Below, piece after piece: positions 9,183 to 18,538 of a stretch of DNA of 18,538 nt. Both the position numbers and the translations under genes were made by a program. The first letter of the stretch is position 1. Every line of letters begins with the position of its first letter. The notes beneath the pieces were generated by a model that was given only the letters and a program-made list of their open reading frames with translations, ran no database searches and was not told the DNA's origin. Source of the DNA: Smittium culicis (taxonomy: Eukaryota; Kickxellomycota; Harpellomycetes; Harpellales; Legeriomycetaceae); contig LSSN01004357.1 of assembly GCA_001970855.1 (NCBI GenBank), positions 1 to 18,538 of the forward strand. Reading direction: 5' to 3'.

Positions 9183-9786
9183 TTTTTCAGAATAACTCTA
9201 GATATTAGTTCAGTAGTGGAACTCGTCAGAGAATTGGGAGCACCATGAGTAGTTCATATTAAGAAGTTAACTTCAAGATTATGATTTATCTTAGCAGTAA
9301 ATGTATTCCTAAGATGAATTAGCATTTATCAAATTGAGTATTCTAGAACCTACGTTGAAAACAGAATAATATAAATAGTAATAGTACCGAAACATGAAAA
9401 TAGATCGGCACAACCGTTAAAAAAGCCTTTTGAATTTTGACCTCACTCAGATCCCGTACTATGCCCAGTACTGGTGTATGAAGCATTAAATAAATTTATT
9501 TTACTAAAATTTCCCCCTTAACCGCGCGCTAAAAACAAAAAATGGATAGAAAATTGGCTAATTAGACATACAAAGGATTTAAATATACCCATTCCGGTTG
9601 ATAGTATTACTAGATCATCTATTCAACCCCGTATTAATTTTACGAAGCCATAACGCTCCAGTACCAAAGGGTAGTGAAATTGGTACGAGCCTAGCAGCTA
9701 ACGCCGGAGTATCATCATATGATATATTTCCGAATGTATTATGTCGTTGAGTGATTCTACGGCTGAGTAAAAGAGAAATAAACTAA
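9183..9786 (+). pseudogene. Tyrosine recombinase relic of the DIRS-like element
   Basis: A single frame from 9183 to 9650 reads as recombinase apart from six stops (9246, 9282, 9315, 9372, 9438, 9519). It contains VELVRELGAP, LTSRL, FILAVNVFLR (the FLR matching the first-Arg box), YSRTYVEN, PHSDPVLCPVLVYEAL and NWLIRHTKDLN. A one-base frame change near 9615 moves the reading to a frame with GTSLAANAGVSSYDI and, after a TGA, LRLSKREIN (to 9783). These match the second conserved box and the segment that normally carries the nucleophilic Tyr. Known: DIRS-like elements integrate with such an enzyme through a circular DNA intermediate. Here the Arg/His/Tyr catalytic set is disrupted. The LAANAGVSS.DI block is the most diagnostic piece. 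Confidence 0.75.
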
Positions 9787-12700
9787 GTTAAAAACTCGGT
9801 ATAAATGAAGAGAGGATAAAATTAGGTTGGTTTAAAATTCTTAATTTTTGTAACTACAAAGAAAAACAAGCAGAAATGAAAAAATGAATTTAGAAAGAAG
9901 GTATGCAGATTATTATGAAATTTTTTTTGAATACAAAGGAGAATAGAATATTTTTAATCCAATCAAACACCAAGAGAAAAATATATAAAAGTAGCAAGAC
10001 GGTACGAAGCTTAAAAACTTAGAATAGACAGCAAAATAGCTAGAAACGAATAATATATATAATCTGAACTCAGAGAACCTTTATTTCGCTCTCAAATTTT
10101 AGTGATAACATTTCATATAGTTAGTTTTATCTTTTATAATTAAATTATTACTATAATTTAATTAAAAAAATAAATAGCATCTATATAAGAGTAAAAAGTA
10201 TATATGAAACTTAAAACTCAAATTCTCAGATCTAAAAATTTGATTTAAACTTAAAAAATTATTTACATTATAAAATTTAATCCAAAAAAATATTCTTAGG
10301 AAAAAAAAAATAAATAAAGCTTTTTTTTTGAAAAAAATTTCAGTATATACATTCCTTGTATGCTGAATCAAATCCTTAATCGAAAATAAAGGATGTGGTA
10401 CGTTTAAAACTTCCACAATTATGGTCAAACTATACCATTTTTGATAAATATGATCAGCCTAATATAACCGGAAATTTTTTTTGATCGAGTCAATAATAAA
10501 TTTGGAGTAATTTGATATGACTACTAATCTCAAATAATATAAATTGTCATCGATATAAGTACTGGTTTAATTCGGAAATTTTCAAAATTTCGTTATCGAA
10601 TAATAAATGTATATTAATCTTTAATCCCCCCGTCCTATAAATGAATATATATTAATACATAAGGAATTATTTTGAGAATGGGAAAATTTAGTTTTGAAAT
10701 CTCATTGATAACGTAAATAATTTAAAATTATAATCTATAACAATATTAAATTCGATAATTTTTATAGTATAATCGTAGGATTGAGATGATGGTAGTGATA
10801 TGGAGCTTTTAGAATCAAGAATTTCTTAATCATCACTCTAAGTCTAAGTCTAAGTTTTATTTTTAAATATTAATGAAAAATGCAATTGAATTAATTATTT
10901 AAAATGACCAATATTTTTACCTAAAATAAATTCGTTTGTAAAAAAAAACATCTTCAAAATGAATTCCACAACGATACACGTTTGATCTTGTTACTAATTT
11001 TATTTAAATTGATCAGAATTATTTAAGGGAATATACCAATTTAGTGTGCTGCATGTTAGATAGTAATTTTTTATATCTTTTTATTTCATTTTTTTATAGG
11101 ATGTACATAAATTATACAAAGGCTGTTAAATCAAAATATCACGATTAATATTTTAGATTTAGTCACTTTTTATATTTTCCGGAAGCTTAGAAAATACCTA
11201 CGTATTTATAAATTAAGTTGAATAATGGATTATTATAGCTTTAAATATTCACAATGTCTTTTAGAAGTTGCTAAAAAAACAAATTTTCTATTTTAATAAA
11301 GTCGAATTTATTAGCTTCTTTATAATTTTTTGAAATTATTGTGCGGTAAACCATTAGATTGGCATAATTATTCATATAAATAAGTACACGGTAATTAGAT
11401 GCATGCTAAAATTAGATATTATTTTACATCTATAAAAAAATTTTGTGGATGATACACTTTCAAAATTATAAATAAATTTATTGATATGTTTTATAGTGCT
11501 TTAAAAATTTTAGATTATTCAAAATTACCTCTATATACTAAAATTTACATATTTTTTAAATTTTAAAATCTTCAATGTTGTTGAAATTTATTCAACTTTT
11601 CTAATTTTTTTAATTTAAGCAGATAGATAAAATACCTTTTCGATTTTTTAAATGATTTTTATTATTTAATTTTGTTCTTTTTATAAATCGCACGCTTTTA
11701 TTTTCATTAAATTCATAATCAGAAACTATGATAATAAAAAACAATTTAGATATAAAAAAAAAGTTAGTGTAAGGCTTAAATTTTTTTTTTTCAAATTTAT
11801 ACAAGCTCGCAGCTAATCGCCTTAGTACTTTAAAGAAAAAAAAGCTAAAGTATGCTAAAATATGCAAAACAGAGCCTTTCGATACCACACTTAATGTGGT
11901 TAAAAATAAATCAGGTGATTCTGTTTCACCTAATGGTGTAAGTATATCGATTGTATCTTATTTCTAATTGTAGCTTGATGAGTGATTGATATAGATTAAA
12001 TTTTATAAAATTTTTTTCTTTGCATTGAATATTGATTTAAAAAATTCTTTTAGTATTATACATTTTTTAATTAAAACTAAAAATTTTTACCAGCTGAACC
12101 ATTGGGATTGGATTTAAATAAACTGATCCAAATTAATGAATTTTTTCTCCAAAAAATTTTGCATTAAAACTTGGCCATTTTTTAATAGTATAAAGCATAA
12201 ATTAATTGATCATATGTTTTTATAATTATTTTTTTAGGCCTTCTTTTTATGTGTAAGATATTATTAAAAAATTTAATTTAGAAAATTGATTTCATGAAAT
12301 AATTTATATTTATATTAGTATCAGGTGCTAGCTAGTTTTTATGGCATTATTTAAATATTAAGAATGGTATAGTATTAATTATACGAAAACCTGGAAAGTT
12401 ATTAAAAAAAATCTGCAGAGTAAACAAGCGTTTTTTTGTGTCATGCGTATAAAATTTGTATATAATAAGAAAGTAAATATTAAAAAAAATACAAGTAAAT
12501 CGGTTTAAATGTACGCCGACTTGCCTTTTTAGAAAACAAACCAATCGAATTTATCTTTTGGTAAATTTTTTCAGCTACCTAAATCGGATTATTCGCCAAG
12601 TCAATAACAGTTTGAAAATGTAGCACTATAATTGGACTCAGCATTGAACATGCGTACATAGAATTTTTCACATTAAAATGTACAGTTTATTGTACTTTTT

Positions 12701-12864
12701 TTTTTAGAACTTTAATTTATTCAGATTTCCTTTATTTCGTTTCTCTTTTTTTAATAAAGACCAAATCTCACAGAAAGCTGGAAAGAATACTATACTAGTT
12801 ACATCAACCATCAATACATTTAATGAAAAACGGACCTATATTTACTAAATATTTTTAAGAAATC
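9787..12864. other. Very AT-rich gene desert upstream of the LIM gene
   Basis: About 3 kb with very high A+T and many A and T runs. Open frames here (for example minus-strand frames at 10162-10428, 11610-11888 and 12347-12544) are Phe/Lys/Ile/Asn-rich products of base composition with no motifs. I saw no tRNA, rRNA or transposase remains. The last 150 bases before the LIM start have CT/T-rich tracts and should hold its promoter. Confidence 0.5.
10838..10855. repeat. (CTAAGT)3 microsatellite
   Basis: Three perfect CTAAGT hexamers in tandem inside the AT-rich desert. It is too short to be a telomeric array and no other copies are nearby. Confidence 0.7.
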
Positions 12865-14794
12865 ATGATTAATTTTAACGAAGCTCCAAAATGTCCTCGA
12901 TGCTCTAAAACCGTGTATTTTAACGAAAAGGTATAGTATACTATCTTAAATGCATATATAATATCATCTCTTTTTTCTTAAAAATATAATTTAATTTTTA
13001 AATTCTTTTTTTTTTTTTTTTTTATAGATTACAGGACCTGAGGGTGCATGGCATAAAAGATGCTTCCGTTGTAAGGTATTTATTCTGTTTTTTAAAATTT
13101 TCTTTGCATTTGTAAATTATAAATTATTTTATGAATATTTAATCAAACCTTTTTTTTTCTAGAAATGCTCAAAAGGATTAACTGAATTGACATTTAACGA
13201 ATCAAACAAAGAGGTATTTATGTCTACTTATATTATTCTATATTAATTATCAATAGTAACTGTCAAAAATTCATTAAGGCTATAAAATAATTTTGTTTAT
13301 TTCTGAAAATTACAAAACACTATAGATATTTTGTAAAACTTGCTTCGGAAAAGGAATTTTTAACTTAGGTTGAATATAACTTACTTTTTTCTTTTTTATT
13401 GATAAAATTCTTATTATTTGCGAACTAAAAATAAAACTCTTCATTTAAAATAGGCCCCATTTCAGATAGCGTCAATGCAATAAGCTCTCAAGGTAGCGAA
13501 AATTTATCAAATAAAACACCCGAAAGAGTAAACTTTGAACCTATCGAACAGCACTCTTCTTCAAAAAAGGTCGAGTATTCCCCTTCAACCGTATTTAGTC
13601 GCCGCAGCTCAAAATTGATAATACCGCCTTCCAAAGATAATTGTCCGAGATGTTTGAAACCGATTTATGCAGCCGAGAAGGTAATTGGACCTACTGGTCC
13701 TTGGCACAAAAGTTGCTTCAAATGTAAAAATTGCAATAAATCTCTTGCTTCCTCCCGGGTAGCTGATAGGGCGGGCGAGGCATATTGCACTATATGTTAT
13801 GATAAACTTTTTGGGCCAAAAAGTTTAAGATTTTCCGAAAATGGTTCCTTTTCACCTTTGGCAAAGTCTCCGAATCCTAATAATAATAACACTGCATTCA
13901 AGCCATCGCCAAATAGAACTTCACTATATGAATATAAAAGCTCAGAGTTTGTGAACTCTATTCAGTCACAGCCATCTTATTCTAACCAACTGCTCGTAGA
14001 AACAGACCCTTCCAATTCACTCTATAATGATGAATATAAAAAAAGCAATGATACTATTTATAATAACAAGTTAAACCCAACCGATAAAAACTTCGAAAAA
14101 ATGTCAGAAAGCCTTGGCTCCCAATTTACTCCTGTTAAAAGCTCTCAATCTAGCGACATAATGCAACAAGAAAGCAGTCAAAATAACGTATACAGCAACA
14201 CTATATCACAAAACGATGAGATAATTGTACCACTTTCCGAGCCTTCTCAACATCCATCGACACCTAGATCAATAGCTAATAAACAAACTAGCTTAGAACA
14301 GTATTCACCAACATATAATTCTCAGCCTATAAACTCATCTCAATTTTCTCCGTCTGTCTCGTTTATCACAGAAAAGAGAACAAGTTACGTTCCCAAAAAG
14401 CCAATGTTTTCATTCAAAGCTGATGTTTGTCCAAGATGTTCTAAAAACATTTATGCTGCTGAGATGGTTAGTTAATGTCTATTTTTTTCCTATAAATTTT
14501 ATTATATTTTAATTCGTTTCACTTTTATCTTGCTTTAGTTATTGGTTTCTGATTTTCTGTATAGTTCATTACTTATTATACTTCCATTAACCATTCTTTT
14601 GTTAAATATTTTAGGCCATGTTTGCAAGCAAAAAATACCACAAACGCTGTGTAACTTGTTTTAATTGTCGGAAATCAATAAGTACAAGAAATATGGCAGA
14701 CCGTGAAAATGAGATTTACTGTAATATTTGCTATGGGCGTTTATTTGGTCCTAAAGGATTCGGTATCACGAACGGTGAGACTTATCTAAACTAA
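12865..14794 (+). CDS. Triple-LIM-domain protein (CRP-like), six exons
   Basis: Exons: 12865-12930, 13028-13075, 13163-13213, 13326-13368, 13454-14466 and 14615-14794, joining to 466 residues plus TAA. Three LIM domains each show the full eight zinc ligands with identical spacing C-x2-C-x17-H-x2-C-x2-C-x2-C-x17-C-x2-C: 10-61, 133-184 and 395-446. LIM2 and LIM3 are followed by the LFGPK(S/G) tail typical of cysteine-rich-protein LIM domains. A 210-residue Ser/Asn/Gln-rich linker, probably disordered, separates LIM2 from LIM3. Known: LIM domains bind proteins, often in actin-associated or signalling complexes; a precise role is not readable here. The start is fixed by an in-frame TAA three codons upstream (12856-12858). 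Splice phases join correctly at every junction. The fourth donor (GTTGAA) is unusual but needed to join NLG to PISDS. A GTGAG near the end (14775) could be a donor for a further exon, so the C-terminus is slightly uncertain. Confidence 0.88.
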
Positions 14795-15185
14795 ACTAAA
14801 CCGATGCAGATTCAATCCTTACTCTATTGTTCTCTCTATTCTCCATTTTTTTCACATAAAAAAAAAACTTCGATTCTTAAGTTTGACAAATCATCCAATC
14901 ATTCATTTATTTATCTTTCATGTAATTTATTTATTAAAATATGACCAATAATTATTGATACCATCTTTTTATTCGTCAGCTTTTTTTAATAAATTTCGAT
15001 TTAATTTCCTAAAACTGAAGTAAAAGTATCGTAAAAATATAAGCTGAATTTATCGATTTGCTAGCTTTTTTTTTTTTTTTTTTAACAGAAAAAGGTTGAA
15101 ATATCTCGTTAGTGTTTAATTTTTTTAAAAAATAGTAATTATCTTCCTTTAGACTCTTTTTATTTACAAGATTAAATTTCGAGAA
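14795..15185. other. Short LIM-ELP3 intergenic region
   Basis: About 390 bases separate the LIM stop from the ELP3 start; both genes run in the same direction. The stretch must hold the LIM 3' end and the ELP3 promoter. It contains an 18-T run at 15066-15083, about 100 bases before the ELP3 ATG, a possible nucleosome-excluding poly(dA:dT) promoter element. No small gene is seen; the minus-strand frame at 15009-15245 is compositional and overlaps ELP3 exon 1. Confidence 0.45.
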
Positions 15186-18161
15186 ATGGCAAAAAATAGC
15201 AAAGGTAATATAATAGAAACCCAATTGAATTCTACTCATTAACATATCCCTTTATTCAGAATATCAATACCATGTCCTATCTGTTTTTATTCATTACAAA
15301 ATCATGCGGATTATATTAATCATATATCAAAAAATCCATTATATTTTCAAAATATAAAAATCATCTAGGTCCATCAGCTGCTGAGAAGTTGGTAAAGACA
15401 TGTGCTGAAATCGTAGCTGAGCTTATCCAAGCTCATGAGAAAGGTAAAAATGTGAACCTCAACGCGCTTAAAAGCAGATACTCTAAGGCCAATAAAATGT
15501 CTTCGCAGCCAAAGCTAGTCGATATTATTGCAGCTATACCCGATCAGTACAAGAAATTCCTACTTCCCAAACTCAAAGCAAAACCTATCAGAACCGCTTC
15601 TGGAGTAAGTGAAAGAAAATTTAAAAATCATTTATTCTATAAATCCCAGATAAATAATAGCACGTCTTTAGTTTATGTTGCACATATATTTGAAACACTA
15701 CAAAATTAATGTTTATGATTTAGTGTTACTAACACTTGTAATTTAACCTGTATATTTTAACAAAAATCTTTAATTATTTAACTTATTCTATACCTTTATA
15801 TCCACTATATGTTATCGGTCAACAATATGATTATATTCACAAATTAGATTGCCGTTGTTGCTGTTATGTGCAAACCTCATAGATGTCCACACATAGCAAT
15901 GACAGGAAATATCTGCGTGTAAGTATTATAACTGCCTTATGTTTAAATTTAGTTTTAATGTTTAGCTTTTTTAAATTTCACAATTTTAACATGATATCTT
16001 AACGATTCTCACTCTGAATTAGTTATTGCCCCGGTGGTCCTGACTCAGATTTCGAGTATTCAACTCAATCATACACCGGATACGAACCAACGAGTATGAG
16101 GGCTATTAGAGCTAGATATGATCCATACGATCAATCTCGTGGTAGAGTTGAACAGCTAAAAAGTTTAGGTCATAGTATAGACAAGGTGATTCTTACATTT
16201 ATTTTAATCATACATATCACTCTAAAATGAAAGTCTTATCTAAAACCCCAACTCACCATCGATATTTTTTTAATACTCACCTCAATAATGTTTCCAGTCT
16301 CTTTTTTCCTTTTATTTAATACGTTATAAATCTTTTGATCTTTTAATTTACTATTTTTTTATATAATTTTAGGTTGAATTCATTATAATGGGTGGAACTT
16401 TCATGTCCCTTTCAGAACAATACCGTGAATGGTTCATCCAAAACTTACACGACTCTTTATCTGGATACCGTAGCTCAAATATTGACGAAGCTGTACGAAT
16501 GTCAGAAAAAAGCGAAACTAAATGCATTGGTATAACTATCGAAACTCGTCCCGATTACTGCTTAAAGCCTCACTTAAGGTTACATTTTCTTATACACCCT
16601 TTAATTTATTTATTTATACCATTGTTTATTTACCTTTTTTTAAACCTCTTATATCATTAAATTAAAACTCTTCTCTCTTAAAACCAATAAATACGTTTAG
16701 TCAAATGCTTCGATATGGTTGCACTCGTTTAGAAATTGGTGTCCAAAGTGTATATGAAGATGTTGCCCGTGACACTAACCGGTATTTTTCAATATATTCT
16801 GTTTATTTATTTTTTACATCAATTTCACTTAGGCAGTATAACTTTTTCTATTATCGTCATTATTTTAATTTTTTTTCTTTAAAAAAAATGAATAAATAGC
16901 GGTCACACTGTTAAAGCTGTTACTGAATCTTTCCATTTAGCCAAAGATGCTGGATATAAGGTCGTTGCTCATATGATGCCTGACCTTCCTAATGTCGGAA
17001 TGGAAAGAGACCTAGAGCAATTCAAGGTTCCATTTTTTTTACTTTTCTTTGTATCAAACATAGAATACACCTTAAATCCACACTTTCTTTTCATTTTAAA
17101 AAAAATCAAATTTCCTGTATTTATTTATAAATTATCCTCTCTTATTTATTATTTCTTTTTTTGAAATAGGAATTCTTTGAAAACCCAATGTTTAGAGCTG
17201 ATGGCTTAAAAATTTATCCTACCCTAGTCATTAGAGGAACGGGATTATACGAACTATGGAGAACTGGAAGATATAAAAATTATACCCCCAATGCGCTTGT
17301 TGATCTAGTTGCACAAATTTTAGCCATGGTTCCTCCATGGACCCGAATTTATAGAGTTCAAAGGTAAACATCAATTAAATTTCAGATCTTTGCTTAAACA
17401 AGCTATTCATTCACATACACACCTTTAATACTTCAAAATTAACTTACAAACTATGCAATATTAGAGATATTCCAATGCCTCTTGTTACATCTGGTGTTGA
17501 GCATGGTAACTTACGTGAATTAGCTTTACAAAGAATGAGCGATTTAGGCGTTGAGTGTCGCGATGTAAGAACAAGAGAAGTTGGAATTGTAGATATCCAC
17601 AGCAAAGTTAAACCTGATCAGGTTGAGCTAATTCGCCGTGATTATACTGCCAATGGGGGATGGGAAACATTCTTGTCATACGAAGATCCTGAACAGGATA
17701 TCTTGATAGGTCTTCTAAGATTGCGTAAATGCAGTAATGAAACTTTTAGACCTGAGCTCACATCCCAACAATCTTCAATTGTTCGTGAATTACACGTTTA
17801 CGGGAGTGTTGTTCCAGTCCATAGTCGCGATCCAACAAAATTCCAGCACATGGGCTTTGGTAAACTTTTGATGGAAGAAGCTGAAAGAATTGCTCTACAT
17901 GAGCATGGTAGTACCAAATTAGCAGTCATTTCTGGTAATTATATCATACAACTTTATTTAACCTTAATCTTATAAATTACCGCTAAAGACTCTTTTTATA
18001 TTTTTTTTTCCGTCTGAACATTGTATTTTTTTCTTGCTTTAATACTTTTGTTAACTAATATTTAAATTAATTTTGATTTTTTAGGTGTTGGTACTAGGCA
18101 TTACTATGCTAAGCTAGGCTATGTTCTTGATGGCCCATACATGTCTAAAATGCTTATTTGA
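15186..18161 (+). CDS. ELP3: Elongator complex catalytic subunit Elp3, ten exons
   Basis: Exons: 15186-15204, 15369-15604, 15848-15918, 16023-16185, 16373-16578, 16701-16781, 16900-17026, 17170-17363, 17465-17934 and 18085-18161. They join to 547 residues plus TGA, the same length as human ELP3 as I recall it. Elp3 is a radical-SAM enzyme fused to an acetyltransferase; in Elongator it uses acetyl-CoA to start cm5/mcm5 modification of wobble uridine in tRNA. Seen: an N-terminal tRNA-binding region ending KPIRTASG (78-85), the iron-sulphur motif C98-x9-C108-x2-C111 followed by [11 protein letters not shown], and the core [11 protein letters not shown] and [26 protein letters not shown] follows, then the GNAT part (about 396-547) with acetyl-CoA loop QHMGFG (493-498) and C-terminal [11 protein letters not shown] (525-535). 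All active-site motifs are present. The 19-nt exon 1 (MAKNSK plus one base) is chosen because it supplies an ATG and the exact phase needed at the 15369 junction; it is the least certain exon. Confidence 0.96.
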
Positions 18162-18210
18162 TCACACAATTTTATCAAGATATTTTCGTACTTATACATA
18201 AAAACCTATA

Positions 18211-18216
18211 AATAAA
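18211..18216 (+). terminator. ELP3 polyadenylation signal candidate
   Basis: AATAAA lies 50 bases after the ELP3 stop codon, in an A-rich stretch followed by T-rich sequence, a usual arrangement for a fungal 3' end. The 240 bases from the stop to 18401 hold no gene that I can see; a T-run occupies about 18295-18307. Confidence 0.4.
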
Positions 18217-18401
18217 ATAAAATCCATTCATTTTTCTTTTCAAATTATTTTACCCCGTGGTGTGACTGATTTGATTTTAAAAATTTTAAATAAATTTTTT
18301 TTTTTTTGTTTCTAGAATAAAATGTTTTTTGAAGTTTTTGTTCTTTGATTTTATGTAATCAAATATGTTTACTTTAATCATAAGAGCTAAACGTCGGCGA
18401 T

Positions 18402-18538
18402 CTACCAAGGTTCCGATACTCTGGCCACTAAAATTGTGTTGGCAACAGCAAAATTTCTGGAGGCTATCTCTTTGCACCAAACATTGATTCTATACAGAAT
18501 TAAATGTTCACCAATCCCCTTGACTCGACGCCTAACAG
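18402..18538 (-). other. Possible 3' end of an unknown gene at the right edge
   Basis: On the minus strand a frame is open from the window edge for about 45 codons and ends in TAG at 18402-18404; its last residues read NTILVARVSEPW. The sequence is less AT-rich than its surroundings, which is why I list it. The plus strand is also open here from about 18391 to the edge, so strand and even coding status are unresolved. I do not recognise either product. It could be a gene end, an exon of a neighbouring gene or another retroelement scrap. Confidence 0.2.

Larger units (their letters stand above)
6313..9786 (+). mobile_element. Decayed DIRS-like (tyrosine-recombinase) retrotransposon
   Basis: Reading all three plus-strand frames gives, in order: a gag-like region (6313-6801), reverse transcriptase (7160-8086), RNase H with its downstream conserved region (8370-8813) and a tyrosine recombinase (9183-9786). 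Each piece is recognisable but interrupted by stops and frame changes, so nothing intact can be made. Known: RT-RNase H followed by a tyrosine recombinase, in place of a DDE integrase or LINE endonuclease, defines DIRS/Ngaro-type elements, and such elements occur in early-diverging fungi. The roughly 3.5-kb length is short for the class (usually 4-6 kb), which fits missing termini and small deletions. I found no inverted or split direct repeats marking the ends, so the borders are set by the outermost recognisable coding. The whole copy shares one orientation and order, which supports a single insertion. Confidence 0.8.

Noticed and set aside
9583..9750. Independent small gene at 9583-9750
   Set aside because: Its sequence continues the recombinase reading of the preceding frame, so it is the 3' part of the same relic.
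6313..9786. Repeat-induced point mutation as the cause of decay
   Set aside because: The copy has many frame changes, which RIP does not cause, and I could not establish C-to-T bias without an intact relative.
10162..12544. Several 65-92 codon minus-strand frames
   Set aside because: They are Phe/Lys/Ile/Asn-rich low-complexity products of about 80% AT sequence, without domains or splice partners.
14775..14794. GTGAG near the LIM gene end as a splice donor to a further exon
   Set aside because: The third LIM domain is already complete and a stop follows 20 bases later; no downstream exon with LIM or other motifs was recognised. Kept only as an uncertainty.
15389..15709. ELP3 starting at an internal TTG and running past 15604
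   Set aside because: TTG is not an expected nuclear start here, and conservation plus a GTAAGT donor at 15605 show that the exon stops at 15604.
18390..18440. tRNA-like B-box resemblance (GGTTCCGATAC)
   Set aside because: The flanking bases do not form a T-arm stem and no acceptor stem or A-box is present.

Overview
The window looks like nuclear DNA of an AT-rich, intron-containing fungus. Reasons: an FHA plus forkhead transcription factor of the Fkh1/Fkh2 type, a multi-LIM protein of the cysteine-rich-protein class, a eukaryotic ELP3 split by nine short GT...AG introns, and a decayed retrotransposon that carries a tyrosine recombinase. The intron density and the retroelement type suggest an early-diverging lineage; Zoopagomycota/Kickxellomycotina (for example Harpellales) is my best guess from memory and is low confidence. 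The standard genetic code fits all three intact genes.

Layout. (1) 1-464: AT-rich 3' flank with no gene seen. (2) 465-2432, minus strand: intronless gene for a 655-residue FHA-forkhead factor. (3) 2433-12864: about 10.4 kb with no intact gene. It begins with a G-rich (plus strand) leader/promoter stretch, switches near 3230 to a strongly C-rich stretch with minisatellites and a cluster of forkhead-type GTAAACA sites, and then becomes plain AT-rich sequence. From about 6313 to 9786, in plus orientation, it holds the broken remains of one DIRS-like retrotransposon: gag-like, reverse transcriptase, RNase H and tyrosine recombinase pieces in order, spread over all three frames with many stops. 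The remainder to 12864 is a very AT-rich desert. (4) 12865-14794, plus strand: six-exon gene for a 466-residue protein with three complete LIM domains. (5) 15186-18161, plus strand: ten-exon ELP3, 547 residues, with a 19-nt first exon. (6) 18402-18538: a short open stretch running off the right edge, identity unknown.

The three genes have no evident joint pathway. The forkhead factor is a nuclear regulator, the LIM protein is probably a cytoskeletal or signalling adaptor, and ELP3 is the catalytic subunit of Elongator (tRNA wobble-uridine modification). The LIM and ELP3 genes lie head to tail about 390 bp apart. The most notable hidden content is the decayed tyrosine-recombinase retrotransposon. 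Next come the forkhead-site cluster upstream of the forkhead gene and the matching intron position in LIM domains 1 and 3. All family assignments come from reading translated motifs, not from database searches.
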